This document shows positions 1-9,840 of a stretch of 64,000 bases of DNA, piece after piece (the stretch's first letter is position 1; each line of letters begins with the position of its first letter). Made by a program: the position numbers and the translations under genes. The notes under the pieces are model-generated. The model did no database searches, had not been told where the DNA came from, and was given only the letters and a program-made list of their open reading frames with translations. Origin of the DNA: Streptomyces sp. GS7 (GTDB taxonomy: Bacteria > Actinomycetota > Actinomycetes > Streptomycetales > Streptomycetaceae); contig NZ_CP047146.1 of the NCBI RefSeq assembly GCF_009834125.1, positions 4,829,501 to 4,893,500 of the forward strand, given 5' to 3'.

Positions 1-3000
1 CGCCCCGGCCGCCTGGAGCGCGTACAGCGGCTGGCCGTCGGGGAGGTGACGGGCGAAGCGTACGTAGCACAGCACATTGCCGCCCATGGGGTGGACCATG
101 AACAGCGGCGGGCGGGTGCCTTCCGGGCGGATCGGCACCAGCGGGTCGTACGCGGCGACCGCGCCGCCCGCGCGCAGTCGCGCCGCGAGCCCTGCCGCCG
201 TGGGGGCCGCGATGAACTCTGACAGCGGGATGTGCACCCCGTAGCGCTGCTCTATCCGAACCACCAGCCGCATGGCGGTGAGCGAGGTACCGCCCAGGTC
301 GAAGAGGCCGTCGTGCACGCCGACTTCGGGGAGGTGCAGGAGGTCCGCCAGCATCTCGGACAGCGCGCGTTCGTAGCCGTCGCGCGGTGCGGCACCGGTG
401 GCTGCGGCGGTGGCGACGAGCGGTGCCCGGCGCAGGGCGGCGTCGTCCCGCTTCCCGCTGGGCGTCAGCGGCAGTTGCGTCACCCACTGCAGGTGGGAGG
501 GCACCATGTGGTCGGGCAGCGTGGTGCGCAGTCGCTCGCGGATGCCGGCCAGGTCCGCGCCGGTGCCCTCGCCCAAGAGGAAGGCCGCGAGGAAGCGGTC
601 GCCGTGCTCGTCGTCCCGGGCCACCACCGCGGCGTCGCGCAGGCCGGGGTAGTGCCCGGAGAGGGTGGTCACGGCCAGCTCCACCTCGGCGAGTTCGATG
701 CGGAAACCGCGCACCTTGACCTGGGTGTCGGCCCGGCCGGCGTACGCGATGGTCCCGTCGGGCAGCACCAGGCCGAGGTCCCCGGTGTCGTAGAGCGAGC
801 GCTCCCCGCCCGCGAAGGGGTGCGGGACGAAGCGCTCCTTGGTGAGGTCCGGGCGGCCCTCGTAGCCGTCGGCCAGGCAGCCGCCGCCGAGGTGGATGGT
901 GCCGCGCACGCCTACGGGTACCGGGCGCATCCGGTCGTCCAGCACGTGGGCCTCGGCGCCGTCGATGGGCCGTCCGATCGGGGGCAGCGTGGGGAACCCG
1001 GCCGGGTCCCCGGTCAGGGTGAAGGCGGTGGCGACGTGGGTCTCGGTCGGCCCGTACTGGTTCTCCAGGACGGCCCCCGGCAGCGCGGCGCACAGCCCGC
1101 GGATCTCCTGGGTGACGCGCAGCTGTTCGCCGGAGGAGACCAGCACCCGCAGGGCGCGGGGAACGATGCCCAACGCCCCTGAGGTCTCCGCCAGTTGCTG
1201 GAGCGCCACGTACGGGAGGAAGACCCTTTCGATGCCCTCGCGGTCGATCGTCCGCAGCAGCTCCGGGATGTCGCGCCGCTCCGAGTCGCCCACCAGGTGC
1301 AGTGTGCCGCCGGAGCACAGCGTGGAGAAGATCTCCTGGAAGGAGACGTCGAAACTCAGCGGCGCGTACTGCAGGGTGGCGCAGCCCGGTGCGCCGCTGG
1401 TGGCGCGCGTCTGCCAGGCGACCAGGCCGGCCAGCGAACGGTGCGGCATGGCCACGCCCTTGGGCCGGCCGGTGGAGCCGGAGGTGAACAGCACGTAGGC
1501 GGTGCTGTCGGCGGGGATCTCCGCCGGCGGCTCCGCCCCGGGCCCCGTGGCCGGTTCGGTCACCGACGCGGCGGGCAGCACGAGAGCGGGGTCGCCGACG
1601 AGGTGGGCGTGGGCGGCGTGGGCGATGACACGGAAGGGACGGGCCTGCTCCAGCATCGTGGCGAGCCGCTGGGCGGGGTAGCCGACGTCCAGCGGCAGCA
1701 CCGCGCACCCTGCCTGCAGGACGCCGAGGAGCACGGCGATGGTCTGCGGTGAGCGGTCCATGGCGAGACCGACGCGGGCCCCCGGCGGGGCGCCGAGGGC
1801 GCACAGGCTCCGGGCCACCCGGTCGGCGGTGGCGGCCAGCCGCGCGTAGCTCCACCGCTCCTCCCCCTGCACCAGGGCCGTCGCCGACGGGGTGCGGACG
1901 GCCTGGCACGCGAAGCGCTCGACGACGGTGGGACCGGGCGTGACGTCGGCGAGGGCCGGCCGTTCGGCGAGGAAGGCGAAGTCGGGCTCCGCGTATGGCT
2001 CCTGCACCATCCTCCGCAGGATCTCCCGGTACGCGTGCGCGAAGAGGCGGGCCTGGTCGGCACCGAACCCGTCGCCGTCGTGGTCGATCCGCAGCCAGAC
2101 GCGTCCGCCGTCCGGTTCGGTGACCGCGTTCACCAGGAGCCGGAAGTCCGTCTCCTCCCAGGTGCGGAAGTCCCGCAGCCGCATGCCCGGCAGGTGCAGG
2201 ACCTCGTTCAGCTGGTGGAAGTGCACGTAGTTGAAGGCGGTGTCCAGGACGGGGCCGCCGTGGTCCTCCTGGATGGCGCTCAGCGGATAGCGGCGATGGG
2301 GGTGGCAGTCCTGCTCCCGCCGGAAGGCCGTGCGCACCACTTCCACCCAGGCGGCCTGCGCGGTGGCCAGGCGCAACGGCACGGTGTTCAGGAAGAGCCC
2401 GGCGGTGTGTTCGGCGCCGGCGAGCTCGGGCCGGCCGTGGGTGACCATTCCGGTGGTCACGTCATCGGTGCCGGCGAACATCCCCAGCGTGAGGCAGTGC
2501 GCGGCGAAGAGCACGGACTTGACGGGCAGGCGGTACTCGGAGGCGAACCGCCGTACCTGGGCGACCAGATCGTCCGGCAGGTCGGCGCGGTGCGCGGCCG
2601 GCCCGTGACCGGTGCCGAGCAGGTGCGACCGGAAGCCCGGGATCTGCAGGGGTGCGCAGTCGGCCAGCTGCCCCTTCCAGTACTTCCGCGCCTCCGCGGA
2701 CTCCAGGGCGGCCCGCTCCTCGCGCACGCCGGACGCGGCCGAGGGCGGCTGCGCGCCGTCGACCGGCCCGGTGCCCAGTCCCAGGCGGTACGCGTAGTCC
2801 TGGAGGAGGTCCCGCAGGAGGTTCGCCACGCTGCCGCCGTCGAGCAGCGCGTGGTGGAAGCTGAGGACCAGGTCGACGGTGCCGGACCGGACGTGTGCCC
2901 GGAAGAGGTGGAGCGGCGCCCGTGCGACGTCGTAGGCGTGCCAGCGGCGTTCCTCGACGTGCGCGCGGACCTCGACGTCGGCCGCGGCGTCGTCGAGCCC

Positions 3001-6000
3001 GCGCAGATCGACGACCTCCAGGCCGCCGGGCGCCTGCGGGCGGACGATCTGCAGCGGCTCGGAGAAGCCGGCCAGGTCGAAGGCGGAGCGCAGCACCGGG
3101 TGGCGCGCCACCAGCCCGTCGAACGACCGGCGGAACGCCTCCTCGTCCCAGGGCAGTTCGAGGGTGTACTGGAAGACGTCCTTGTAGGTGGCGGAGTCCT
3201 CGTGCCTGCGGCTGTGGTAGAGCAGGCCGAGCTGGAGCCGGGTGAGCGGCCAGGCGTCCTCGGCGCCTGCCAGCCCGGCCCGGTCCACACCGGACACCAG
3301 GGCGAACGGGGTGGGGGCGCCGCCGCTCGGGGGCGCCGTCAGGGGTTCGACGCAGGTGGCCAGCCCGGCGACCGTCGGGTTGCGGAGCAGGTCGGTGAGG
3401 GAGAACCGCAGACCTCGTGCCTCGGCCTCGGCGCGCACCGTGAGCATGAGGATCGAGTCGCCGCCGAGCGTGAAGTAGTCATCGTGGACGCCGACGGTCT
3501 CCCGGCCCAGCACCCTGGCCCAGATCTCGGCCAGGACGGACTCGGTGCGGTTGCGCGGCCGTTGGCCGGGGGCCCGGTGCGCGGTGTCCTGGAGCGGGGG
3601 CAGGGCGCGGCGGTCGGCCTTCCCGTTGGGGGTCAGCGGAACGGCGTCGATCCGTACGTAGTGGGCCGGGACCATGAATGCCGGCAGTGTCCGGGCGAGC
3701 AGTTCGCGCAGCCGCGCGGGGTCGACGGTCGCATCGGCGACGTAGTAGCCGACGAGTTGGGTGCCACGGGCGCCGGTGGTGTGATCGATGACCAGGGCGT
3801 CCCGGACGCCGGGGACCGCGCGCAGGGCGCCCGCCACCTCGCCGAGCTCCACGCGGTTGCCGCGGATCTTGACCTGGTCGTCGATCCGCCCGAGGTACTC
3901 CAGGGTGCCGTCCGCCAGCCATCGGGCGAGGTCACCGGTGCGGTAGAGCCGGCTTCCCGGTACGAAGGGATCGGGGACGAACTTCTCGGCTGTCAGTTCC
4001 GGGCGGTCCAGGTAGCCGCGGGCGACACCGACACCGCCGATGCACAACTCACCGGCGACACCCACCGGCTGCGGAAGGTCGTCGGGGCCGAGGACGTACA
4101 GCCGGGTGTTGTCGATCGGGCGGCCGATCGGGACCCGTGCGACGCTCCGGGTGGGGTCGCCCGGGCAGTCGTAGTACGTGACGTCGACGGTGGCCTCGGT
4201 CGGCCCGTAGAGGTTCACCATCCGCACGGTGGGCATGGCACCGGATGTGCCGAAGACCTGGTTGAACTGCTCGACCCGCGCCGGCGGCAGTGCCTCGCCG
4301 CTGCAGAAGACGTACCGCAGGGAGCGTAAGTCCTCCCGGGCCTCGGGGGACGCCTGGAGCAGGTCGAGGAAGGGGCCGAGCATCGAGGGCACGAAGTGCA
4401 CGACGCTGACCCGCCGTTCCCGGACGGTCCGCAGGATCTCCCGCGGATCCTGCTGACCGCCGGGCGGCAGCAGGGCCACCGCGGCGCCCTCGGCTGCCCA
4501 CCAGAACAGCTCCCACACCGAGACGTCGAAGGAGACCGGCGTCTTCTGCAGCAGGATGTCGCCGTCACCGAGTGGATGGCGGCGCTGCATCCAGGCCAGG
4601 CGGTTGACCACGCTGTGGTGCTCCACCATCACGCCCTTGGGCCGGCCGGTGGAGCCGGAGGTGTAGATGACGTAGGCCAGATCGCGGGGGCCGGCACACG
4701 GAGCGAGCGGTGCGCCACTGTGGTGCAGCAGCTCCTCGACGTGCCGCACCGTCGTCCCTTCGGCCACCTCGGGCAGTGGGCCGTCGCCGTCGACGATCAC
4801 CACTTTGGCGCGGCTGTCCGCCAGCAGGAACCGCACGCGTTCGGCCGGGTAGCCACGGTCCACCGGAACATAGGCGCCCCCGGACTTCAGGGTGCCGAGG
4901 AGAGCCACCAGCAGCTGCGGGCTTCGCTCCATCATCACCGCGACCCGGTCGTCCGACCCGACGCCCTGCGCGCGCAGCGCCCGGGCGACCCGGTTGGCCC
5001 GCTCGTCCAGTTCGGCGTAGCTGAGAGTCTCGCCGGTGGCGCCGACGACGGCGGTTCGGTCGGGATGGCGGGCGGCCTGCTCCTCGAACAGGCCGTGGAG
5101 TGTGGCCCGGTCCGCGTAGGGCACCTGAGGACCGTGGCTGCGCACCGCGGTGAGGTCCTCGTGCTCGGCGGGCGGCAGCATCGGGACGGTCGACGCGGGC
5201 CGGTCCAGCGCGTCCACACCGTGTGAGATCAGCGTCCTCAAGTGGCCGGCGACCGCGGTGATGGGCAGGTCCCCGTCGAAGACGTCGAGGGCGTAGTCCA
5301 GGTCGACGCGGAGGTCGGCGGTGTCGTCGAAGGCGGACACCACCACGCCCAGGGCGTCCTGTTCGTGCGAGGGGGCCGCCATGGCCGTTTGCCGTTCGAC
5401 TCCGGGTATCGGTGCCGGCCGCGACCAGTGCAGGTAGGACAGCGTCACGTCGAAGAGTTGGCGGGGGCCCTCGGCCGGTGCGGGCAGTTCGCGCAGGACG
5501 TCGCCCAGCGACAGCCGCTCGTGGCGCTGCAGTGCGCGGGTCGCGGCCTGGGTCTCGGCGACCAACTCCCGCACGGTCCGCCCGCACGATGCGGCGACCC
5601 GCAGAGGCAGGGTGTTGGCGAACTGGCCGAGCACGTCGCGGTGGTGTTCGCCGGGCCGGTTGAGGAACGGGACGCCGAGCACCACCTCCTCACTGCGGTG
5701 CAGCCGCGTCAGCCAGGTGCCGAACATGGCGGCGAGGTAGGCGAACGGCGAGAGGCCGGCGGCGCGGACGCGGTCGGCGACCCGGCGGTCGACGGCGAAC
5801 GAGTGCCGGCCGCGCCCGCTGCCGCCCACTGTGCGGGTGAAGAGCACGGGTGCCACGCCGGCGAGGGCCTCCCGGTGGAAGGCCCGGTCGGCCTCGCCCG
5901 CGGCACCGGCCCGGTAGGCGGCCTCCTCGTCGACGAACGCCAGGTAGGAGGGCGGCTCATGACGGCCGCCGGGCTGCGGGTCGGCGGCCGCGGCCCGCGC

Positions 6001-6537
6001 GTAGTCCTCAAGGATCTCGTGGCTCAACCGGTTGATGGTCCAGCCATCGGCGACGATGTGGTGTGCCTTGATGTGCAGGTGCGCGGTGTCCGGCCCCTCC
6101 CGGAGCAGCGTGGCTTCGACCAGGGGGCCGCCGTCCGTCAGCGACAGCGCGGTCCCCATCGAGCGCCGCATCCACGCGGCACAGGCTCCGTTCGGTACGG
6201 GCTGCCCGGCCAGGTCGACCCTGCCGACCCGGATGCCTTCACCCGCCACCCACTGGAAAGGTGTCCCCGCGTCGTCCTCGCCGAAGCGCAGCCGGAAGGT
6301 CTCGTGGCGGTGCAGTGCGCTCGCGACGCAGTCGGCGAGCGCATCGAGGTCGACATCGCCTCTCAGCCGTTCGTGGAGGACGCAGTTGAACTGCGGTGAC
6401 CCCGGAGCTTGAGCCGCGGCCGCCCAGATGTCCTGTTGATAGGCCGTCAGCGGGCGCGGTGCGCCGTCGTCCGCCTGCGCCTGGGTTTCACGGGTGGCTG
6501 CTCCGGCAGCCGCGGTCCTCGTCATGATCAACATCAT
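1..6537 (-). CDS. Dimodular non-ribosomal peptide synthetase, C-A-T-C-A-T-TE (3' end beyond window)
   Basis: An uninterrupted minus-strand frame of 2179 codons runs off the left edge. Domains in order: condensation (HHIVADG near residue 161), adenylation 1 (YTSGSTGRPKG, YGPTEAT), carrier 1 (LGGDS near 1026), condensation 2 (HHALLDG near 1225), adenylation 2, carrier 2 (LGGTS near 2082), and about 70 residues of a thioesterase (begins PLVPIRPEG, then FMVHPMGG). My hand reading of the A1 specificity pocket is D-V-W-H-F-S-L-V-D-K, the textbook serine code. A2 reads D-V-Q-F-V-S-Q-V-A-K, which I cannot assign. The first C domain resembles EntF/DhbF-type domains (HETFRLRF, FQWV), so an aryl or acyl starter is possible. 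Start: ATG at 6537, with alternatives at 6534 and 6525; none has a strong RBS. No MbtH gene is visible on this side. Confidence 0.93.
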   Translation of the reverse strand, partial: MMLIMTRTAAAGAATRETQAQADDGAPRPLTAYQQDIWAAAAQAPGSPQFNCVLHERLRGDVDLDALADCVASALHRHETFRLRFGEDDAGTPFQWVAGEGIRVGRVDLAGQPVPNGACAAWMRRSMGTALSLTDGGPLVEATLLREGPDTAHLHIKAHHIVADGWTINRLSHEILEDYARAAAADPQPGGRHEPPSYLAFVDEEAAYRAGAAGEADRAFHREALAGVAPVLFTRTVGGSGRGRHSFAVDRRVADRVRAAGLSPFAYLAAMFGTWLTRLHRSEEVVLGVPFLNRPGEHHRDVLGQFANTLPLRVAASCGRTVRELVAETQAATRALQRHERLSLGDVLRELPAPAEGPRQLFDVTLSYLHWSRPAPIPGVERQTAMAAPSHEQDALGVVVSAFDDTADLRVDLDYALDVFDGDLPITAVAGHLRTLISHGVDALDRPASTVPMLPPAEHEDLTAVRSHGPQVPYADRATLHGLFEEQAARHPDRTAVVGATGETLSYAELDERANRVARALRAQGVGSDDRVAVMMERSPQLLVALLGTLKSGGAYVPVDRGYPAERVRFLLADSRAKVVIVDGDGPLPEVAEGTTVRHVEELLHHSGAPLAPCAGPRDLAYVIYTSGSTGRPKGVMVEHHSVVNRLAWMQRRHPLGDGDILLQKTPVSFDVSVWELFWWAAEGAAVALLPPGGQQDPREILRTVRERRVSVVHFVPSMLGPFLDLLQASPEAREDLRSLRYVFCSGEALPPARVEQFNQVFGTSGAMPTVRMVNLYGPTEATVDVTYYDCPGDPTRSVARVPIGRPIDNTRLYVLGPDDLPQPVGVAGELCIGGVGVARGYLDRPELTAEKFVPDPFVPGSRLYRTGDLARWLADGTLEYLGRIDDQVKIRGNRVELGEVAGALRAVPGVRDALVIDHTTGARGTQLVGYYVADATVDPARLRELLARTLPAFMVPAHYVRIDAVPLTPNGKADRRALPPLQDTAHRAPGQRPRNRTESVLAEIWARVLGRETVGVHDDYFTLGGDSILMLTVRAEAEARGLRFSLTDLLRNPTVAGLATCVEPLTAPPSGGAPTPFALVSGVDRAGLAGAEDAWPLTRLQLGLLYHSRRHEDSATYKDVFQYTLELPWDEEAFRRSFDGLVARHPVLRSAFDLAGFSEPLQIVRPQAPGGLEVVDLRGLDDAAADVEVRAHVEERRWHAYDVARAPLHLFRAHVRSGTVDLVLSFHHALLDGGSVANLLRDLLQDYAYRLGLGTGPVDGAQPPSAASGVREERAALESAEARKYWKGQLADCAPLQIPGFRSHLLGTGHGPAAHRADLPDDLVAQVRRFASEYRLPVKSVLFAAHCLTLGMFAGTDDVTTGMVTHGRPELAGAEHTAGLFLNTVPLRLATAQAAWVEVVRTAFRREQDCHPHRRYPLSAIQEDHGGPVLDTAFNYVHFHQLNEVLHLPGMRLRDFRTWEETDFRLLVNAVTEPDGGRVWLRIDHDGDGFGADQARLFAHAYREILRRMVQEPYAEPDFAFLAERPALADVTPGPTVVERFACQAVRTPSATALVQGEERWSYARLAATADRVARSLCALGAPPGARVGLAMDRSPQTIAVLLGVLQAGCAVLPLDVGYPAQRLATMLEQARPFRVIAHAAHAHLVGDPALVLPAASVTEPATGPGAEPPAEIPADSTAYVLFTSGSTGRPKGVAMPHRSLAGLVAWQTRATSGAPGCATLQYAPLSFDVSFQEIFSTLCSGGTLHLVGDSERRDIPELLRTIDREGIERVFLPYVALQQLAETSGALGIVPRALRVLVSSGEQLRVTQEIRGLCAALPGAVLENQYGPTETHVATAFTLTGDPAGFPTLPPIGRPIDGAEAHVLDDRMRPVPVGVRGTIHLGGGCLADGYEGRPDLTKERFVPHPFAGGERSLYDTGDLGLVLPDGTIAYAGRADTQVKVRGFRIELAEVELAVTTLSGHYPGLRDAAVVARDDEHGDRFLAAFLLGEGTGADLAGIRERLRTTLPDHMVPSHLQWVTQLPLTPSGKRDDAALRRAPLVATAAATGAAPRDGYERALSEMLADLLHLPEVGVHDGLFDLGGTSLTAMRLVVRIEQRYGVHIPLSEFIAAPTAAGLAARLRAGGAVAAYDPLVPIRPEGTRPPLFMVHPMGGNVLCYVRFARHLPDGQPLYALQAAGA

Positions 6538-6983
6538 GCCTACCCGCGAGTAGGCCCTTACGGCAGCAGGCGAAGTCAGACGAAATCGCGCCAAGACCGC
6601 ACCCGTCCATCCCCCGCACATACCAGAGCCGGGAATGCGGCGGTGCAACAGGAGTGATCCCTTCCACCCGCCGGTTGAGATCGGCCCACTCGGCTCGCCG
6701 GCCGCATCGGCCGGAAGTTGTCCGAATCCGAGGGGGAAGCACACAGACCGGTGACATGGTGGAAAAAGGCGCCTTGCTACCGGCACCGCCGCACCTCACC
6801 GAACGAGCCCAACCTCGGGCGCCGATGCGTGGCCAGCCGGATACCGCGCCTCGTGTGCCACGGACCGGTCCCCAGCGGATCCGAGGCAGCTCACCGCCGG
6901 CTCCCGATCCCCGCGCTTCGGGACCTGAGCGGCAATCGAACGGCCCGTGGCGCCATCGTGCCGTCGGGGCTCGGTCACGGCCC
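6538..6983. other. Intergenic region upstream of the NRPS
   Basis: About 450 bases between the NRPS start and the end of the DUF1963-like gene, both on the minus strand. It must carry the NRPS promoter. I see no convincing gene, strong hairpin or operator; reading frames here lack coding character. Confidence 0.5.
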
Positions 6984-7880
6984 TCATTGGGTGAAGTACA
7001 GAGCCCGGTGCCGCGGGTCGGCGGAACAGACGTAGATCCCGGCGTCCGCGACATCGTCGACGCGGAAACCGGTTGCCTCCCGGGCGAGCGTGCACTCCTC
7101 CGTCCCCCACACCACATGCCGTCCCGTCACGGTGCACAGGTACGTATGCGGGTTCTCCGACACGAGCGGCAGGTCCTCGTAGGAGTCCACCTGGAGCAGG
7201 AGGACGAGAGGCGCGCCGCACTCGGGGCAGTCCAGGCTCTCGGGCATGTCGCTGGAGGCCCAGGACTTGCTGCCGCCGACCTTCCAGCCGCCGGTGACAC
7301 TCTCCTGCCAGTAGAGGTCGTTGAGCTCCTCCGAGTTCTCCAGCTGCTTGCGTAGCCCGGCGGGCAGTTCCTCCCGCCAGGGGTACTCGACGACCAGCTC
7401 GGGATGCACGGTGCACGGCCGGGGGACCTCGTCCCACTCAGCGTCCCAGTGCTCCCATGGGTCAGGCTGCGCCCCCGGCCCGTGCACGACCTCGCCGGAG
7501 CGCCGCCAGATGACGCGGCAGTGCTTGCCCGTGAACTGCGGTTCTGGCAGGGCGTGCGTGTCGGGACACCACACGATCTGCACCAGGTCGGTGTCCTCGG
7601 GAAAGGCGATCTCGGGGACGTCGGTGGCGTACAACTGGGCCACGGACACCATAGGCGCCGATCGTCCGCTTCCGTGGTCCGCGTCCGCGCAGTGCGGCCA
7701 GGGCTCACCCAACGGCCAGAGCATCGGCCCGCCGACATGGCTGTCCCGGATGCCGGGCTCGCCGCGGCGCGGGCGGAGCCCGACGACCGTGCGGGCGAGC
7801 GAGGCCAGTCCAGGCATGGCGGCCAGAAGACGGGCCAGGTCGTCCTCGCCCTCGTCGGGAGTCTGCGTGGTGCCGGTCAC
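6984..7880 (-). CDS. DUF1963/YwqG-like protein
   Basis: 298 residues from the preferred GTG start. An upstream extension exists in the same frame but has non-coding character. The run SVAQLYATDVP followed by LVQIVWCP and a late CPECGAPL zinc-knuckle-like pair is typical of actinobacterial DUF1963 (YwqG-like) cytoplasmic proteins, whose biochemical role is unknown. It is rich in Trp, Pro and acidic residues, with no signal peptide or membrane segment. It stands alone between the NRPS and femX and has no evident link to either. Family assignment is by overall pattern only; the start is uncertain because no good Shine-Dalgarno precedes it. Confidence 0.7.
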   Translation of the reverse strand: MTGTTQTPDEGEDDLARLLAAMPGLASLARTVVGLRPRRGEPGIRDSHVGGPMLWPLGEPWPHCADADHGSGRSAPMVSVAQLYATDVPEIAFPEDTDLVQIVWCPDTHALPEPQFTGKHCRVIWRRSGEVVHGPGAQPDPWEHWDAEWDEVPRPCTVHPELVVEYPWREELPAGLRKQLENSEELNDLYWQESVTGGWKVGGSKSWASSDMPESLDCPECGAPLVLLLQVDSYEDLPLVSENPHTYLCTVTGRHVVWGTEECTLAREATGFRVDDVADAGIYVCSADPRHRALYFTQ

Positions 7881-7969
7881 GCCTGCATTCTTGCAGGCAC
7901 CTCTGACATGGACACGGATCAAACCCAACGGATCAAACCCATATGAGCCCGAAGCCCGGGTGTCGACGG

Positions 7970-8194
7970 TCATGACGGTGTGACACAGACGCGGCGCCGC
8001 ATGGGATCGGGCGCCACCTCCCCCCTCCCCCGGCGGCGTTGAGCCGGACGGGGAACCGCCTGCCCAGGCCCCCGGCGTCGAGGCTCTCGCCCGTAGTGCA
8101 GCCCGTGCCCGCAAGGCGCGAGAACGGTCCCGCATGACGGACACGTCAACTCTCCGTCCTGCCATGGGTAATAGGCGTTCCACACGCACCACAT
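7970..8194 (-). CDS. Possible small zinc-ribbon-like ORF
   Basis: A 74-codon frame beginning at ATG. The first 37 residues look protein-like, with several Trp/Tyr residues and the Cys pattern CPSC...CGHGLHYG, which could bind a metal. The second half is Arg/Pro-rich and resembles non-coding translation. It lies just downstream of femX on the same strand. No RBS is convincing. It may be the relic of a longer gene; I do not recognise it. Confidence 0.2.
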   Translation of the reverse strand: MWCVWNAYYPWQDGELTCPSCGTVLAPCGHGLHYGREPRRRGPGQAVPRPAQRRRGRGEVAPDPMRRRVCVTPS

Positions 8195-8228
8195 CGGCGT
8201 CGATGATCAGTACGAGGCGGCCGCGGCC

Positions 8229-9350
8229 TCAGCGCCGTGACATGTAGAAGCCGAGGGCCTTGTGGAGGATCTTGTTGAGCGGGTAGTCCCACTCGCCGAG
8301 GTATTCGACGGCCTCGCCGCCGGTGCCGGCCTTGAACCGGAGCAGTCCCAGCAGGTGGTTGCTCTCCTCCAAGGTGTCGGTGATGCCGCGCAGATCGTAG
8401 ACGCGCGCCCCGAGTTGGTGGGCGTCGGACATCATCCGCCACTGGATGGCGTTGTTCGGCTGGACCTCACGCTTGCGGATGGTCGAGGCGCCGTAGGAGT
8501 ACCAGACGTGGTCGCCGACGGTCAGCATCGTGGCCGCCGCGAGCGCCTCGCCCTCGTGGTGGGCGAGATAGAGGCGCATGCGATCCGGGTCCTCGGCCCT
8601 CAGCGCGGTCCACATCCGCTGGAAGTAGGACAGCGGGCGCGCGATGAACCGGTCCCGCTCAGCGGTCTCGACATAGAGCTTGTAGAAGTCGGGCAAGTCC
8701 TCGTAGCTGCCCTGGAGAACCTTGACGCCGGCCTTCTCGGCCTTCTTGATGTTGCGCCGCCACTGCTGGTTGAAACCCCGCTGGACCTCCTCCAACGACC
8801 GCCCGGCGAAGGGAACCTGGAACACGTGGCGTGGCTGCCCCGCAGCGAAACCCTCCTCGACGCCCGGCTCGGTCTGCCGCCAGCCCATTCGGCGCAGCCG
8901 GTCGGCGATGTCGCAGGCTCCCGGCTCGTGCGCGGTGGCCTCCACATCCCGCAGCCGCCTGGCCTGTGGGGCGGCGATCGCGGCCTTGACCGCCTCGGCA
9001 CTCCAGCGGCGGGCGACGACGGGCGGCCCCATCTTCACCGAGAACGCGCCCCGCTCCTTGAGGTACGCGAGCATCGGCTTCAACCACCGGTCCAGGTCCG
9101 GGGCGCCCCAGTCGATGACTGGCCCCTCAGGCAGATAGGCGAGATACCGCTTCAGCTTCGGCAAGGGCCGCATCAGCACCAGCCCGGCCCCGACGAGGCA
9201 GCCGTCCTTGTTGAACCAGCCCAAGCTCTCCGCCCGCCAGTCCGGCTTCACGTCCCCCCACGACGGAACCTGCATGTGACTCACCGAGGGCCGGGCGCCG
9301 ACGAAAGCGAGATGTTCCTCGCGGGTGATCGCCTTCAGGCGACAACTCAT
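8229..9350 (-). CDS. femX: FemX-type peptidoglycan bridge-forming glycyltransferase (FemAB family)
   Basis: 373 residues, the normal length for this family. Actinobacterial FemX adds glycine from Gly-tRNA to the stem-peptide side chain (LL-diaminopimelate) of the lipid-linked peptidoglycan precursor, at the inner membrane face. Recognisable segments are QVPSWGDVKPDWRAESLGW at the N-terminus, FNQQWRRNIKKAEKAGV in the middle (FemAB helical arm region), and YDLRGITDTLEESNHLLGL near the C-terminus, followed by the FKAGTGGEAVEY motif. A good AAAGGAG RBS precedes the ATG. It appears monocistronic. Confidence 0.92.
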   Translation of the reverse strand: MSCRLKAITREEHLAFVGARPSVSHMQVPSWGDVKPDWRAESLGWFNKDGCLVGAGLVLMRPLPKLKRYLAYLPEGPVIDWGAPDLDRWLKPMLAYLKERGAFSVKMGPPVVARRWSAEAVKAAIAAPQARRLRDVEATAHEPGACDIADRLRRMGWRQTEPGVEEGFAAGQPRHVFQVPFAGRSLEEVQRGFNQQWRRNIKKAEKAGVKVLQGSYEDLPDFYKLYVETAERDRFIARPLSYFQRMWTALRAEDPDRMRLYLAHHEGEALAAATMLTVGDHVWYSYGASTIRKREVQPNNAIQWRMMSDAHQLGARVYDLRGITDTLEESNHLLGLLRFKAGTGGEAVEYLGEWDYPLNKILHKALGFYMSRR

Positions 9351-9384
9351 ATGCGGAACTCCTTTGTTCGACGCGCAAGCCTAC

Positions 9385-9609
9385 TCATGCGTGCCGCGCG
9401 TCGAGGCGCTTCGTACCCACGCTGTCGCGGGGTTGGAGCGAGAGCAACGGCGCGAGGTGGTCGATGACGCGATCCGCTGCCGTTTTCGACACTCCGAACA
9501 GCGGGGCGAGCTGGCGTAGCGTCAAGTCAGCGCACCTGTACGCCGCGACCAGCAAGGCCGGGTCATCCAAAGAAAGACTCCATGGCCGGTCCTTGCGAAC
9601 CGCCTCCAC
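9385..9609 (-). pseudogene. Relic of an IS5-type transposase (N-terminal HTH part)
   Basis: 74 codons encode the helix-turn-helix start of a DDE transposase: LTLRQLAPLFGVSKTAADR followed by VIDHLAPLL. Intact members run to about 260 residues and carry the DDE catalytic core, which is absent because the frame ends soon after the HTH. I see no terminal inverted repeats. It marks an old insertion between femX and the kinase gene. Confidence 0.7.
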
Positions 9610-9840
9610 GCTCGCGCCGCAGCAGGGTCACCGGCTTCCCGGAACAGCGCGGGCTCAACCCGGTGAACGGGGCCGTCCATGACGACTCCGACGCCTTGAT
9701 TTCACCAGCCACACCGAAATCATCTCGCCTGCGAGCAGCAGCACGGGACACCCCCTTCGACTTCAACACGGCTCGGACACCGAGACGACGACAGCCATTG
9801 CCAGATGGTTCCAGCGGGGGGCAGCCGGGACGGGCCGTGC

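Noticed and set aside
2035..4329. Long plus-strand frame (764 codons) opposite the NRPS
   Set aside because: It is the antisense shadow of a high-GC coding sequence; the minus strand reads as clear NRPS domains.
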